DNA of 9,751 nucleotides. It comes from CAKOTZ01 sp964489885 (GTDB lineage: Bacteria; Bacillota; Clostridia; TANB77; CAG-508). The stretch is taken from assembly GCA_964489885.1 (NCBI GenBank), contig CAZAZX010000021.1:1-9751 (forward strand), read 5' to 3'. A model generated the notes under the pieces. It saw only the letters and a program-made list of their open reading frames with translations. It did not search any database and was not told the origin of the DNA. This document shows, piece by piece, positions 1 to 6,380 of this stretch; within the stretch, counting starts at the first letter, position 1, and every line of letters starts with the position of its first letter. A program made the position numbers and the translations under genes.

Positions 1-30
1 ATAATTAAAGCAATTGGAGTTTTTTATGTT

Positions 31-867
31 TTAAAAAGTGTTTAAAAAGAGATTAAATAATATTTGATTGCAAAGTTTATCTCTGTATATTGAAAAACTC
101 ATTTTAGAATTATCAAAAGTTTGTGAAATATAGTCAAGTAATTTTACTTTAAAATCATCACTTAGTTCATTATTTTGCCCTAATTTATAAATAATTGCTT
201 GATATACATCTTGAACATCAGGTCTTTCACCTTTTATCATAAAGTTTGAAAAATTAGATTTTAAATTATTATCCGTTTCAAAAATAATTTTTAGATTTTC
301 TAAAGTATCACATGAAATAATTGTTATCTTTTTATAATTAATGTTTGATGATTTTTCATTTAATTTATATATAAGTTTTTGCTTAAATTCAACATCAGAA
401 ATTAGATTCAATCTTTCCAAATTTTTTACTAAAATTGTAGAATATTTGTTATAAATTTCATCCAATTCTCCTATTTCTTTTATATTATATAATGATTTTG
501 AAATATCTTCTCCAGTGTCAACATACGAATAAACTTGAGAAGCTTTTGAAATAATATATGAAACTTTATTCACAGTCTCTTCATCAGCAGAAACAAGAAC
601 TACATTGAATTTAATGTAATCTTTTTCTAAACTTTCATGATAATTTTTCATATATCTAACTATTTTAGTTAATATTTCTTTTGATGAATCATCAATAAAG
701 AGATTATTAATAAGTATTTCAAAGTCTTGCGATAAATCTTTAGTATCTTCTTCAAATGATTTTTTCCCATCATTTAATTTTTCGATTTTAATAATATCTT
801 CACTTTTAGGAAGTGAATTTCCAAAAAAATCATCATAAATATTTTTCATTTTATTTAAGTTATTCAT
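31..867 (-). CDS. SpoVK/CbxX-like AAA+ protein with lost Walker motifs
   Basis: A 278-residue protein with no signal peptide or membrane segment. I see a weak but ordered resemblance to SpoVK/CbxX-type AAA+ ATPases. Residues 58-85 look like the helix leading into the core. Residues 88-110 (FNVVLVSADEETVNKV) occupy the place of the first strand and P-loop, residues 143-152 (TILVKNLERL) the place of Walker B, and residues 181-212 with NNLKSNFSNF resemble the conserved N-P-G-L-R-S-R-F stretch; a helical lid follows. The P-loop lacks the GxxGxGKT residues and Walker B lacks its D-E pair, so ATP hydrolysis is unlikely. The inferred role is a non-catalytic partner or scaffold. The ATG start has AAAGGA six bases upstream, and the gene has its own promoter. 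The family call is by eye and only moderately secure; an unrelated fold is possible. Confidence 0.5.
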   Translation of the reverse strand: MNNLNKMKNIYDDFFGNSLPKSEDIIKIEKLNDGKKSFEEDTKDLSQDFEILINNLFIDDSSKEILTKIVRYMKNYHESLEKDYIKFNVVLVSADEETVNKVSYIISKASQVYSYVDTGEDISKSLYNIKEIGELDEIYNKYSTILVKNLERLNLISDVEFKQKLIYKLNEKSSNINYKKITIISCDTLENLKIIFETDNNLKSNFSNFMIKGERPDVQDVYQAIIYKLGQNNELSDDFKVKLLDYISQTFDNSKMSFSIYRDKLCNQILFNLFLNTF

Positions 868-938
868 TTGTTTCCTTTCTTTTGCCTGTGATAATATATA
901 AGCAAAATTATTTTAAAAATCTCCTTTAAGATATATTT

Positions 939-967
939 ATTCTATTACTTGTAAGTGAATTTGTAAA
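939..967 (-). promoter_or_regulatory. Predicted promoter of the AAA+-like gene
   Basis: On the minus strand a -35 box TTTACA (962-967) is followed after exactly 17 bases by a -10 box TAGAAT (939-944); each differs from consensus at one position. It predicts a start near 932 and a leader of about 65 bases before the ATG at 867. The leader contains a second SD-like AAAGGAG (921-927) with no usable start codon at normal distance. Confidence 0.55.
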
Positions 968-1012
968 GGTATTATTAAAAATTTGTAACAATTTGATAAA
1001 ATATTTTCAAGT

Positions 1013-1041
1013 AAAAAAAGTCTTGCAATCATTGCAAGGCT
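1013..1041 (-). terminator. Intrinsic terminator after the LRR/transglutaminase unit
   Basis: Read on the minus strand, a 10-position stem (1032-1041 with 1019-1028, one C/A mismatch, core CTTGCAA/TTGCAAG) closes a 3-base loop and runs straight into seven T residues (1013-1019). It lies about 145 bases beyond the stop at 1187 and separates that unit from the promoter of the next gene. Confidence 0.85.
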
Positions 1042-1104
1042 TAAAAGTAATATGTAATTTGTTTCATTTACCAATTATCTATTATGTCTATAAATATATA
1101 TTAT

Positions 1105-1132
1105 TTGTATTTAATAAATTGTATTTAATAAA
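1105..1132. repeat. Two tandem copies of a 14-bp unit
   Basis: TTGTATTTAATAAA occurs twice, head to tail and without mismatch, in the trailing region of the transglutaminase-like gene. It is probably replication slippage in AT-rich DNA; no function is suggested by position. Confidence 0.8.
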
Positions 1133-1186
1133 AATTCTTTATTATACATACTTATAGAACGTATTTTATTATATTAAATTCTAAAA

Positions 1187-2356
1187 CTATCTATATATAT
1201 TCAATTCCCTTTCTTCAAATTCCTTATTATAATATCTATTTCTGTCATTTTGTCTAACATATCCTACATATCCATTAAAGTTTTTTATCTTTTTTTCTAT
1301 TCTTTCTTTTCCTAGCAAATTATTGGCTATATTATTTCTCAAATCTTTATTAGATGTAACTAGATTCATTTCACTATAAATTTTAGTAGCTGTCAATTCT
1401 TTTTTTTCACCAGAATATGTTAAATAGTAATATTCTGTTACACCTTTTCCCTGTTTTCCTGTTGGATATAATAGAAAACTTGACCCATCTTTTCTAATAT
1501 ATGTATTTTCCTTCATACTATCGTCATCAAAATATAGATTATTATTTCTGACTATAATATTATTTTTTTCATTTATTCGTAATTTGCTACTATTCTCAAA
1601 TTTTGTTTTAAATATTTTTTTGCTTGCAATTCTTCTATAAGCTTCTTTTACTTTTTCAACTGGTATTTTTTGTGCATGATATTGTATTTCATCTTCTTCC
1701 ATACTTATGTCGTGATGTTCATTGCTATAAAATTCTTCTTCATCTTCTCTTGCAAAATGTCCAAACCCACAAGTATTGTTTTCTTTTTGATATGCATCCC
1801 AAGTAAGTTCCATAGCTCTATATGCTCCATCAATATATACAAGATTCCAACTATGATGAGACTGCCTATTTTGATATACACAATCTATTCCTAGCCTATC
1901 CATTGCCTCTTTAAATTCAATTGAAAAACCAGAGCAAACACTTTGATTAGTAATCATTCCCAATAAATTACGTGAAGCATCTCTTCCATTAAACGTACTC
2001 TCTGAATATGTTAAAGACTCACATAAGTTTTTATATACATACATTGTTTTTTCTAAATCACTCCATAATGGATTTATATTACGTTCCATTTTTTCGAACT
2101 TATCTATTATTAAGGCTAATTCTTTATTAGAATAATATGTTCTTTCTTGATAGTATTCATTATTGAATTTACTTTTTCTAGGATCTAGTCCACCTGTAAT
2201 ACTAATAACTATATTGTCATTTAATTTTTTTATAGCATTCTTAGAAAGGCCTTTTGTATTTTCAAACACAATTGTTACTTGCTGATTTTCAGCAAGTTTA
2301 TTATAGTAATTTATTTTATCATCTGTAAGTGTTTTTTCTATACTATAAATTTTCAC
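1187..2356 (-). CDS. Transglutaminase-like (Cys-His-Asp) domain protein
   Basis: A 389-residue protein whose middle carries the papain-like transglutaminase core. The nucleophile is Cys141 in NQSVCSGFSIEFKEAM, with His168 in HHSWN and Asp187 in ELTWD, in canonical order and spacing. Upstream are family landmarks: YYSNKELALII (74-84) and NPLWSDLEK (95-103). The C-terminal half (residues 230-389) is lysine- and asparagine-rich with repeated Y/K strands, and I do not recognise it. There is no signal peptide, anchor or membrane helix, so a cytoplasmic role is likely. Such cores act as proteases, peptide hydrolases or cross-linkers, and the substrate cannot be told here. The start is GTG at 2356, overlapping the TGA of the LRR-like gene by four bases, with AGGTGA seven bases before it. 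The tight coupling suggests the two proteins work together. The terminator at 1013-1041 ends the unit. Confidence 0.82.
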   Translation of the reverse strand: MKIYSIEKTLTDDKINYYNKLAENQQVTIVFENTKGLSKNAIKKLNDNIVISITGGLDPRKSKFNNEYYQERTYYSNKELALIIDKFEKMERNINPLWSDLEKTMYVYKNLCESLTYSESTFNGRDASRNLLGMITNQSVCSGFSIEFKEAMDRLGIDCVYQNRQSHHSWNLVYIDGAYRAMELTWDAYQKENNTCGFGHFAREDEEEFYSNEHHDISMEEDEIQYHAQKIPVEKVKEAYRRIASKKIFKTKFENSSKLRINEKNNIIVRNNNLYFDDDSMKENTYIRKDGSSFLLYPTGKQGKGVTEYYYLTYSGEKKELTATKIYSEMNLVTSNKDLRNNIANNLLGKERIEKKIKNFNGYVGYVRQNDRNRYYNKEFEERELNIYR

Positions 2357-2913
2357 TTTAATTCACCTACCTGACTATCATATTCATCTTTAATAATAAT
2401 TTTAGTTGTGTTTTTAATACTATCAAAATATTTTTTAAAACTTAAATATTGCTCATTCTTTATATATATTTTATTAGCCTTGATGTTATTTATATCAGTT
2501 ATAGTCGCACAACTTATATCCAATTCATTACATATAAAATTTTCTAAATTAATATTTATATTTTTTAAAACTAGTTTATTAATATTTGTTAATTTATCTG
2601 TTTCTATTAAAGTGTTGTCTAGTAATAAATCTTTAACAGTTATTGTGTCTTCTATAATGTCCATTAAATCACAATTTATTAATTTTAAAGTATGCAATTT
2701 TTCCAATTTATTTATAATTTTAAAATCATCATAAGTTAATACCATATTGAACAATGTCAGAACCTCTAAATTAGGAAAATATAATAATTCATTTAAATCT
2801 ACTTCAAGTATTTTATTATCACTGTCAAATTTATTTACTTTTAATTCAATTATTTTACTAAAATCATGATTATTTAAACATTCTATATAGTCATTTATAC
2901 TTTCTGTTTTCAA
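2353..2913 (-). CDS. Small leucine-rich-repeat-like protein
   Basis: A soluble protein of about 186 residues with irregular leucine-rich repeats: LEVLTLFNMVLT, LHTLKLINCDLMDI, VKDLLLDNTLIET, INKLVLKNININL and NELDISCATITDI occur at intervals of roughly 20-25 residues. This suggests a short curved binding surface and no enzyme motif. I choose TTG at 2913 rather than the upstream GTG at 2922, because the only SD (AGGTGA) overlaps that GTG and sits four to five bases before the TTG; the downstream gene uses an almost identical arrangement. The first gene after the 2950-2978 promoter, it overlaps the transglutaminase-like gene by four bases. By inference it is a recognition or inhibitory partner for that enzyme. 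No signal peptide. The LRR call is by pattern and could be a divergent pentapeptide- or LRR-like solenoid. Confidence 0.65.
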   Translation of the reverse strand: MKTESINDYIECLNNHDFSKIIELKVNKFDSDNKILEVDLNELLYFPNLEVLTLFNMVLTYDDFKIINKLEKLHTLKLINCDLMDIIEDTITVKDLLLDNTLIETDKLTNINKLVLKNININLENFICNELDISCATITDINNIKANKIYIKNEQYLSFKKYFDSIKNTTKIIIKDEYDSQVGELK

Positions 2914-2949
2914 TTTAATCACCTCAAGAATTTACTAATATATAAGTAT

Positions 2950-2978
2950 ATTATATCATAAAAGTGGATAAATCGCAA
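2950..2978 (-). promoter_or_regulatory. Extended -10 promoter of the LRR/transglutaminase unit
   Basis: On the minus strand, TTGCGA (2973-2978), a 17-base spacer and a perfect TATAAT (2950-2955) preceded by TGA form an extended -10 promoter. The predicted start near 2943 leaves a leader of about 30 bases. The gap 2914-2999 shows no convincing terminator for the upstream operon, so some read-through is possible. Confidence 0.75.
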
Positions 2979-2999
2979 AAAATCAAGCATTAGTCACAG

Positions 3000-3254
3000 T
3001 TACTCTTTCACTGCAATTATTAATTCATTTGATTTTACTTTTACACTTACACTTGCGTACATATATTTTTCTCCTGTAAAATAAACCTTATATCCATTAT
3101 TTTCAAGTTTATTTTTTATAAGTTCTAAAATTACTGGTAAATCGTTTTCATCTATATTTAATTTTATTCTTATTTCATAAAAAGTAAATTTTATAAAGTT
3201 TCCCTGTGTATTAATTTTATTATTAATATAATTATCTAAGTTTTCTAAATTCAT
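3000..3254 (-). CDS. Hypothetical 84-aa protein following trxB
   Basis: I do not recognise this protein. It is 84 residues, soluble, with no Cys, His or metal motif. The order is a short helix (1-15), strand-like FIKFTFYEI (20-28), helix DENDLPVILELIKNKLENN (35-53), then strands GYKVYF, YMYASVSVKV and ELIIAV. The helix-strand order with a hairpin-like pair of strands loosely recalls a small winged-helix fold, but that is only an impression. The ATG lies four bases after the trxB stop with a weak AAGG about ten bases upstream, so it is probably co-transcribed and translated at a modest level. Spacing and codon use match the neighbours, which supports a real gene. Confidence 0.65.
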   Translation of the reverse strand: MNLENLDNYINNKINTQGNFIKFTFYEIRIKLNIDENDLPVILELIKNKLENNGYKVYFTGEKYMYASVSVKVKSNELIIAVKE

Positions 3255-3258
3255 ATTA

Positions 3259-4152
3259 TTAAACCTTCATTTCTTTTATAGCTGTTGTTGCAGCCAGTGC
3301 ACCATCTCCAACCGCAGTTGCAAGTTGTCTTAATTCTTTTACTCTAGTATCTCCTGCAACATAAATTCCAGGAGTTTTTGTATGAACACCATCTGTAGAC
3401 TCAATATATCCATATTTGTTTAGGTCTACGACATTACTAAAGATTTCATTTCTTGGTGATTGGCCTATAGCTATAAATAATCCATCAATATTTAAGCTTG
3501 TAACTTTGCCATTATTATCTTTTATATCTATACTTTCTAATTTATCATTTCCATTTAAATTTACTATATTGGAATCCAATATAAATTTAATATTTTCTTT
3601 TTTATTTAATTCATCAACATATCTGTCTTCTCCTCTAAATTCTTGTCTTCTATGTATTATATATACTTTAGAAGCTAAATTTGATAAATAGATAGCATCC
3701 TCTAAAGCAGTATTTCCACCGCCATTTACCGCTACTATTTTGTTTTTAAAGAAATTTCCATCACAAGTTGCACAATATGAAATACCCCTTCCAACAAATT
3801 TTTCTTCATTTGGCAAGTTTAATTTTCTTTTTTCAGCTCCTGTTGCTAATATTACAGCCTTTGCTTGATATTTATTTTTATTAGTAATAACTTCCTTATT
3901 TTCTCCAACACGAAGTACTGTTTCAAAATTTATTTCTCCGCCATTATTCTTTACTTGATCATATAAGTTTGTTGCAAAATCAAATCCAGATATATCTGGG
4001 ATTCCTGGATAGTTTTCAATTTTAGATGCGTTAATAATTTGACCTCCATAGGTTCTTGCTTCTAAAATTAATACCTTTTTATTTGCTCTTAAAGCATATA
4101 ATGCACTTGTGAGTCCTGCTGGACCAGCACCAATTATAATTATATCGTACAT
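3259..4152 (-). CDS. trxB: Thioredoxin reductase (NADPH)
   Basis: A 297-residue cytoplasmic flavoenzyme that passes electrons from NADPH through FAD and a redox-active cysteine pair to thioredoxin. All family landmarks are present: the FAD-binding GAGPAG (8-13), the GGQI and ENYPG segment (36-50), ATG (103-105), the catalytic CATC (Cys127, Cys130), the NADPH-binding GGGNTALEDA (144-153), the HRRQEFR motif (167-173) that favours NADPH over NADH, and the C-terminal VAGD...RQLATAVGDG (265-284). Length is a little short of the usual 305-315 residues, but nothing is missing. The ATG has a strong SD (GGAGGG) four bases away. It follows the alanyl-tRNA editing gene by 11 bases if that gene's frame is restored, and precedes the 84-aa gene by 4. 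The identification is secure. Confidence 0.96.
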   Translation of the reverse strand: MYDIIIIGAGPAGLTSALYALRANKKVLILEARTYGGQIINASKIENYPGIPDISGFDFATNLYDQVKNNGGEINFETVLRVGENKEVITNKNKYQAKAVILATGAEKRKLNLPNEEKFVGRGISYCATCDGNFFKNKIVAVNGGGNTALEDAIYLSNLASKVYIIHRRQEFRGEDRYVDELNKKENIKFILDSNIVNLNGNDKLESIDIKDNNGKVTSLNIDGLFIAIGQSPRNEIFSNVVDLNKYGYIESTDGVHTKTPGIYVAGDTRVKELRQLATAVGDGALAATTAIKEMKV

Positions 4153-4163
4153 ATTACCCTCCG

Positions 4164-4260
4164 CTAATTTTTGTTTAATAAAGTTTCTAATTTATTTATG
4201 ACATCATTTATATTATGATTATCTAAAAATAATTGTCCCTGTATGTAATTTTCGCTTCCG
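4164..4260 (-). other. Out-of-frame C-terminal tail of the alanyl-tRNA editing gene
   Basis: Removing one base (G on the plus strand at 4260, within GGA-C-GGA on the coding strand) makes the frame read NGKGGGSENYIQGQLF and continue to a TAG at 4164-4166. The restored GKGGGS...QG pattern is the conserved end of the DHHA1 domain. The frame as written instead reads rare arginine codons (CGG, CGA) and stops at 4219. The restored stop would lie 11 bases from trxB, normal operon spacing. Confidence 0.85.
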
Positions 4261-5331
4261 TCCACCCTTTCCATTGTATGTTTTTGTTAATTCTTTTGCA
4301 ATTTCCTTTAACTTTGTTGTTTTACTCATAATTTGAAAACGATATACATCATTATCTTTAGAAAATACACCTGCTACATCTTCAGCCTTATCTTGAAGTT
4401 TTGTGCATAACATTTTCATCTCATTTGGCATTAAATTTTCTTCAATTAAAAATTGATTTTTGCTTTCTTTAATTTTATTTATTTCCATATCAAATATTTT
4501 TAATTTAAGCTGAGTAATTTGAGCTTGAAGTTCTTTATTTTTATTTAATAATTCATTTGTATTTTTAAAAACATCGTCATGTTTTGATGATAAAAGCACT
4601 GCAGTTTTATCCAATTGTGAGTAAACTTCATTGTAATTTTCTAGTGCCTTTTTTCCGCACAACAATCTTACTCTGCATCCTGATTTATATTTTTGTACAG
4701 ATAAAAGCTTAATTGTTCCTATTTCACCTGTTTTTGAAACATGAATTCCACAGCAAGCACAAATATCATATCCAGGTATTTCTACAATTCTAACACTTCC
4801 ACTTAATTGTTTTTTAGATCTATATTGTAGTTTTTTCACTTCTTCTTCTGAATAAACTTTTGCTATAACATCAATATTTTTATATACTGCTTCATTTGCC
4901 ATAATTTCGATTTCTTCTATTTGTTTTTTATTTAATAAAACATTAAAATCCATCGTAACTGCATCTTTTCCCATATGAAAACCCACATTTTCTGCTTGAT
5001 ATTTTTTGCGCACAAGCCCAGAAACAATATGTTCTGCTGTATGATGTTGCATATTGGAAAACCTTGTTTCAAAATCTATCTTGCCAAAAACTTCTTTTCC
5101 TATTTCTATAGGTTCTTTTAATGTATGATATATAATTTCATTTTTTTCTTGAACATCTATAACTTCTTTATTATCCAAAAAGCCCGTATCAGCATTTTGA
5201 CCTCCACCTTCTGGATAAAAAGCTGTATCATCAAGTACAATTTTATATAGTCCATTTTCTTCTATGCAATCTAACACCTTAGCTCTAAATTCATATAAAT
5301 AGTTATTTTTATAATATAAAGTCTCTTTCAT
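4219..5331 (-). CDS. Alanyl-tRNA editing protein (AlaX-L type, DHHA1), frameshifted near 3' end
   Basis: A stand-alone homologue of the AlaRS editing and C-terminal regions, which hydrolyses Ser or Gly wrongly attached to tRNA-Ala in the cytoplasm. Numbering from ATG 5331 (370 residues as read): FYPEGGGQ at 38-45, the zinc/catalytic pair HxxxH in HHTAEH (97 and 101), the second pair in CACCGIH (Cys193, His197), a coiled coil at about 249-293, then the DHHA1 domain ending in GKGG (354-357). I prefer 5331 over the GTG at 5370 or the ATG at 5343: MKETLYYKNNYLYEF matches the usual family start, while the nine extra residues are charged and unrelated. After GKGG the frame is lost, 13 foreign residues follow and the stop is at 4219; the expected ending continues in the next frame to 4164. 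This is either a real mutation or an assembly or read error. The editing site is intact; the tRNA-binding end is damaged. Confidence 0.9.
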   Translation of the reverse strand: MKETLYYKNNYLYEFRAKVLDCIEENGLYKIVLDDTAFYPEGGGQNADTGFLDNKEVIDVQEKNEIIYHTLKEPIEIGKEVFGKIDFETRFSNMQHHTAEHIVSGLVRKKYQAENVGFHMGKDAVTMDFNVLLNKKQIEEIEIMANEAVYKNIDVIAKVYSEEEVKKLQYRSKKQLSGSVRIVEIPGYDICACCGIHVSKTGEIGTIKLLSVQKYKSGCRVRLLCGKKALENYNEVYSQLDKTAVLLSSKHDDVFKNTNELLNKNKELQAQITQLKLKIFDMEINKIKESKNQFLIEENLMPNEMKMLCTKLQDKAEDVAGVFSKDNDVYRFQIMSKTTKLKEIAKELTKTYNGKGGRKRKLHTGTIIFR

Positions 5332-5412
5332 AATAAATTCCATTCCTTTCTCGCTTCGCTTAGAAGGCACACATAGGTATGAAAGTTTTTAATTTCTTTC
5401 AAACTATCAACC

Positions 5413-6252
5413 TCAATTTTTGTTTTCTATTTCTTTATTTATTTTATTAAAATATTGCTTCTTTTTCAATAGTAAATTCGTATAATATTCAAATAAAAAC
5501 AATGTTCCAAATATTATAAAAAGAATAATAGACAACACTTGAGAAACTCTAATGTTACCCAACATTAAGCTATCTGTTCTTAACCCCTCTATAAATATTC
5601 TTATTAGACCATATAAGCAAAAATATAAATAAGTTATTTCTCCTTTAAAAGTACGTTTATTTCTTAAATTATAAAGTAATATAAATATAGTCAAATCACA
5701 TAGGGCTTCATACAAAAATGTAGGGTGAACTTCAATATATTGATTGTTTTCAAAAATTCCCATTCTTAAAATATTATTTGTTTCATAACCATGTGCTTCA
5801 ACATTTGTAAAATTTCCTAAGCGTCCTATTGCCTGACCTAAAGGTAAAAATGGGCAAATATAATCTAATAAATTTAAAAAATCTATTTTTTTATATTTAC
5901 TAAAAATAAAAATACAAATTATAGCTCCAATAATTCCGCCATATATTGCTAAGCCACCATCTCTTAATTTTAAAATTTCTTTAGGTACTTTTAGGTAATA
6001 ATTTAAGTTAAATAAAACATAATAAATTCTTGCACTTATAATAGAAATTGGAATTAAAATTATTAGTAAATCTAAAACATCTTCAAAATTTATGCCATAT
6101 TTTCCATTGTCCTTTTTTGCTAAGTAAATTCCAATAACAAAGCTTGCAACTATAAAAATGGCATACCAATAAATTTTGAAATTTACAAATTCAAAAGCAA
6201 TATTATTAATGTCAAATTTTAAATTAAATTCTGGAAAAGTGATTTCTTTCAT
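5413..6252 (-). CDS. lgt: Prolipoprotein diacylglyceryl transferase
   Basis: A 279-residue integral membrane enzyme that moves the diacylglyceryl group of phosphatidylglycerol onto the lipobox cysteine of prelipoproteins, the first step of lipoprotein maturation. About seven hydrophobic segments are visible. Key motifs are RDGGLAIYGGIIGA (97-110), the signature GRLGNFTNVEAHG (143-155), HPTFLYEAL (176-184) and IEGLRTDSL (221-229), the last with the conserved Glu and Arg. The His of the HGGLIG motif in Escherichia coli Lgt is Tyr here (Tyr104); I believe this variant occurs in other low-GC Gram-positives. The C-terminal tail is lysine-rich and cytoplasmic. The ATG is at 6252, but the only strong SD is 26 bases upstream, and the six-codon frame ATA...TAA between them ends in TAATG, overlapping the start by one base. 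It is the first gene of the lgt-editing-trxB row. Confidence 0.95.
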   Translation of the reverse strand: MKEITFPEFNLKFDINNIAFEFVNFKIYWYAIFIVASFVIGIYLAKKDNGKYGINFEDVLDLLIILIPISIISARIYYVLFNLNYYLKVPKEILKLRDGGLAIYGGIIGAIICIFIFSKYKKIDFLNLLDYICPFLPLGQAIGRLGNFTNVEAHGYETNNILRMGIFENNQYIEVHPTFLYEALCDLTIFILLYNLRNKRTFKGEITYLYFCLYGLIRIFIEGLRTDSLMLGNIRVSQVLSIILFIIFGTLFLFEYYTNLLLKKKQYFNKINKEIENKN

Positions 6253-6278
6253 TAGTCACACAGCTTTCTTATAAAATA

Positions 6279-6326
6279 CTCCTTCACAATTTTGCTTAAA
6301 ATTTATTTAGAAAAACCTCTAAGCAA
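6279..6326 (-). promoter_or_regulatory. lgt leader: inverted repeat and displaced Shine-Dalgarno
   Basis: Upstream of lgt, the 7-base arms TTGCTTA (minus strand 6320-6326) and TAAGCAA (6292-6298) form an inverted repeat with a 21-base gap. Just after it comes a full SD, AAGGAG (6279-6284), 26 bases before the lgt ATG. The arms could be an operator or a leader stem. No clear -35/-10 pair is visible between this and the ATPase terminator. Confidence 0.4.
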
Positions 6327-6327
6327 T

Positions 6328-6361
6328 AAAAAAGTATGAAATTTTAAAACTTCATACTTTT
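6328..6361 (-). terminator. Intrinsic terminator of the Ca2+ ATPase gene
   Basis: An 11-bp perfect stem (AAAAGTATGAA with TTCATACTTTT) closes a 10-base loop, and on the minus strand it merges into a run of six T residues (6328-6333). It begins 20 bases after the ATPase stop. The plus-strand side is less T-rich, so it mainly ends ATPase transcripts and separates them from lgt. Confidence 0.88.
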
Positions 6362-6380
6362 CTTCGACTATTTATACTTA

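Larger units (their letters stand above)
868..1186. other. Intergenic region between the AAA+-like and transglutaminase-like genes
   Basis: This 319-base AT-rich gap holds the promoter and leader of the left-hand gene, a minus-strand terminator and a short tandem repeat, each listed separately. The stretch 1042-1186 is the trailing untranslated part of the transglutaminase-like transcript. I see no coding frame with a ribosome binding site and no recognisable structured RNA other than the terminator. Confidence 0.6.

Noticed and set aside
864..905. 13-codon TTG-started leader peptide overlapping the AAA+-like gene start
   Set aside because: Its only SD (921-927) is 15 bases away, too far for normal initiation, and the downstream gene has a good SD of its own.
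4219..4262. Programmed frameshift in the alanyl-tRNA editing gene
   Set aside because: No slippery heptamer or stimulatory stem is evident at the site, and the family is not known to use one. A one-base insertion or sequencing error explains it better.
5332..5370. GTG start at 5370 for the alanyl-tRNA editing protein
   Set aside because: It adds a charged, unconserved extension, while the ATG at 5331 opens with the family's usual N-terminus.
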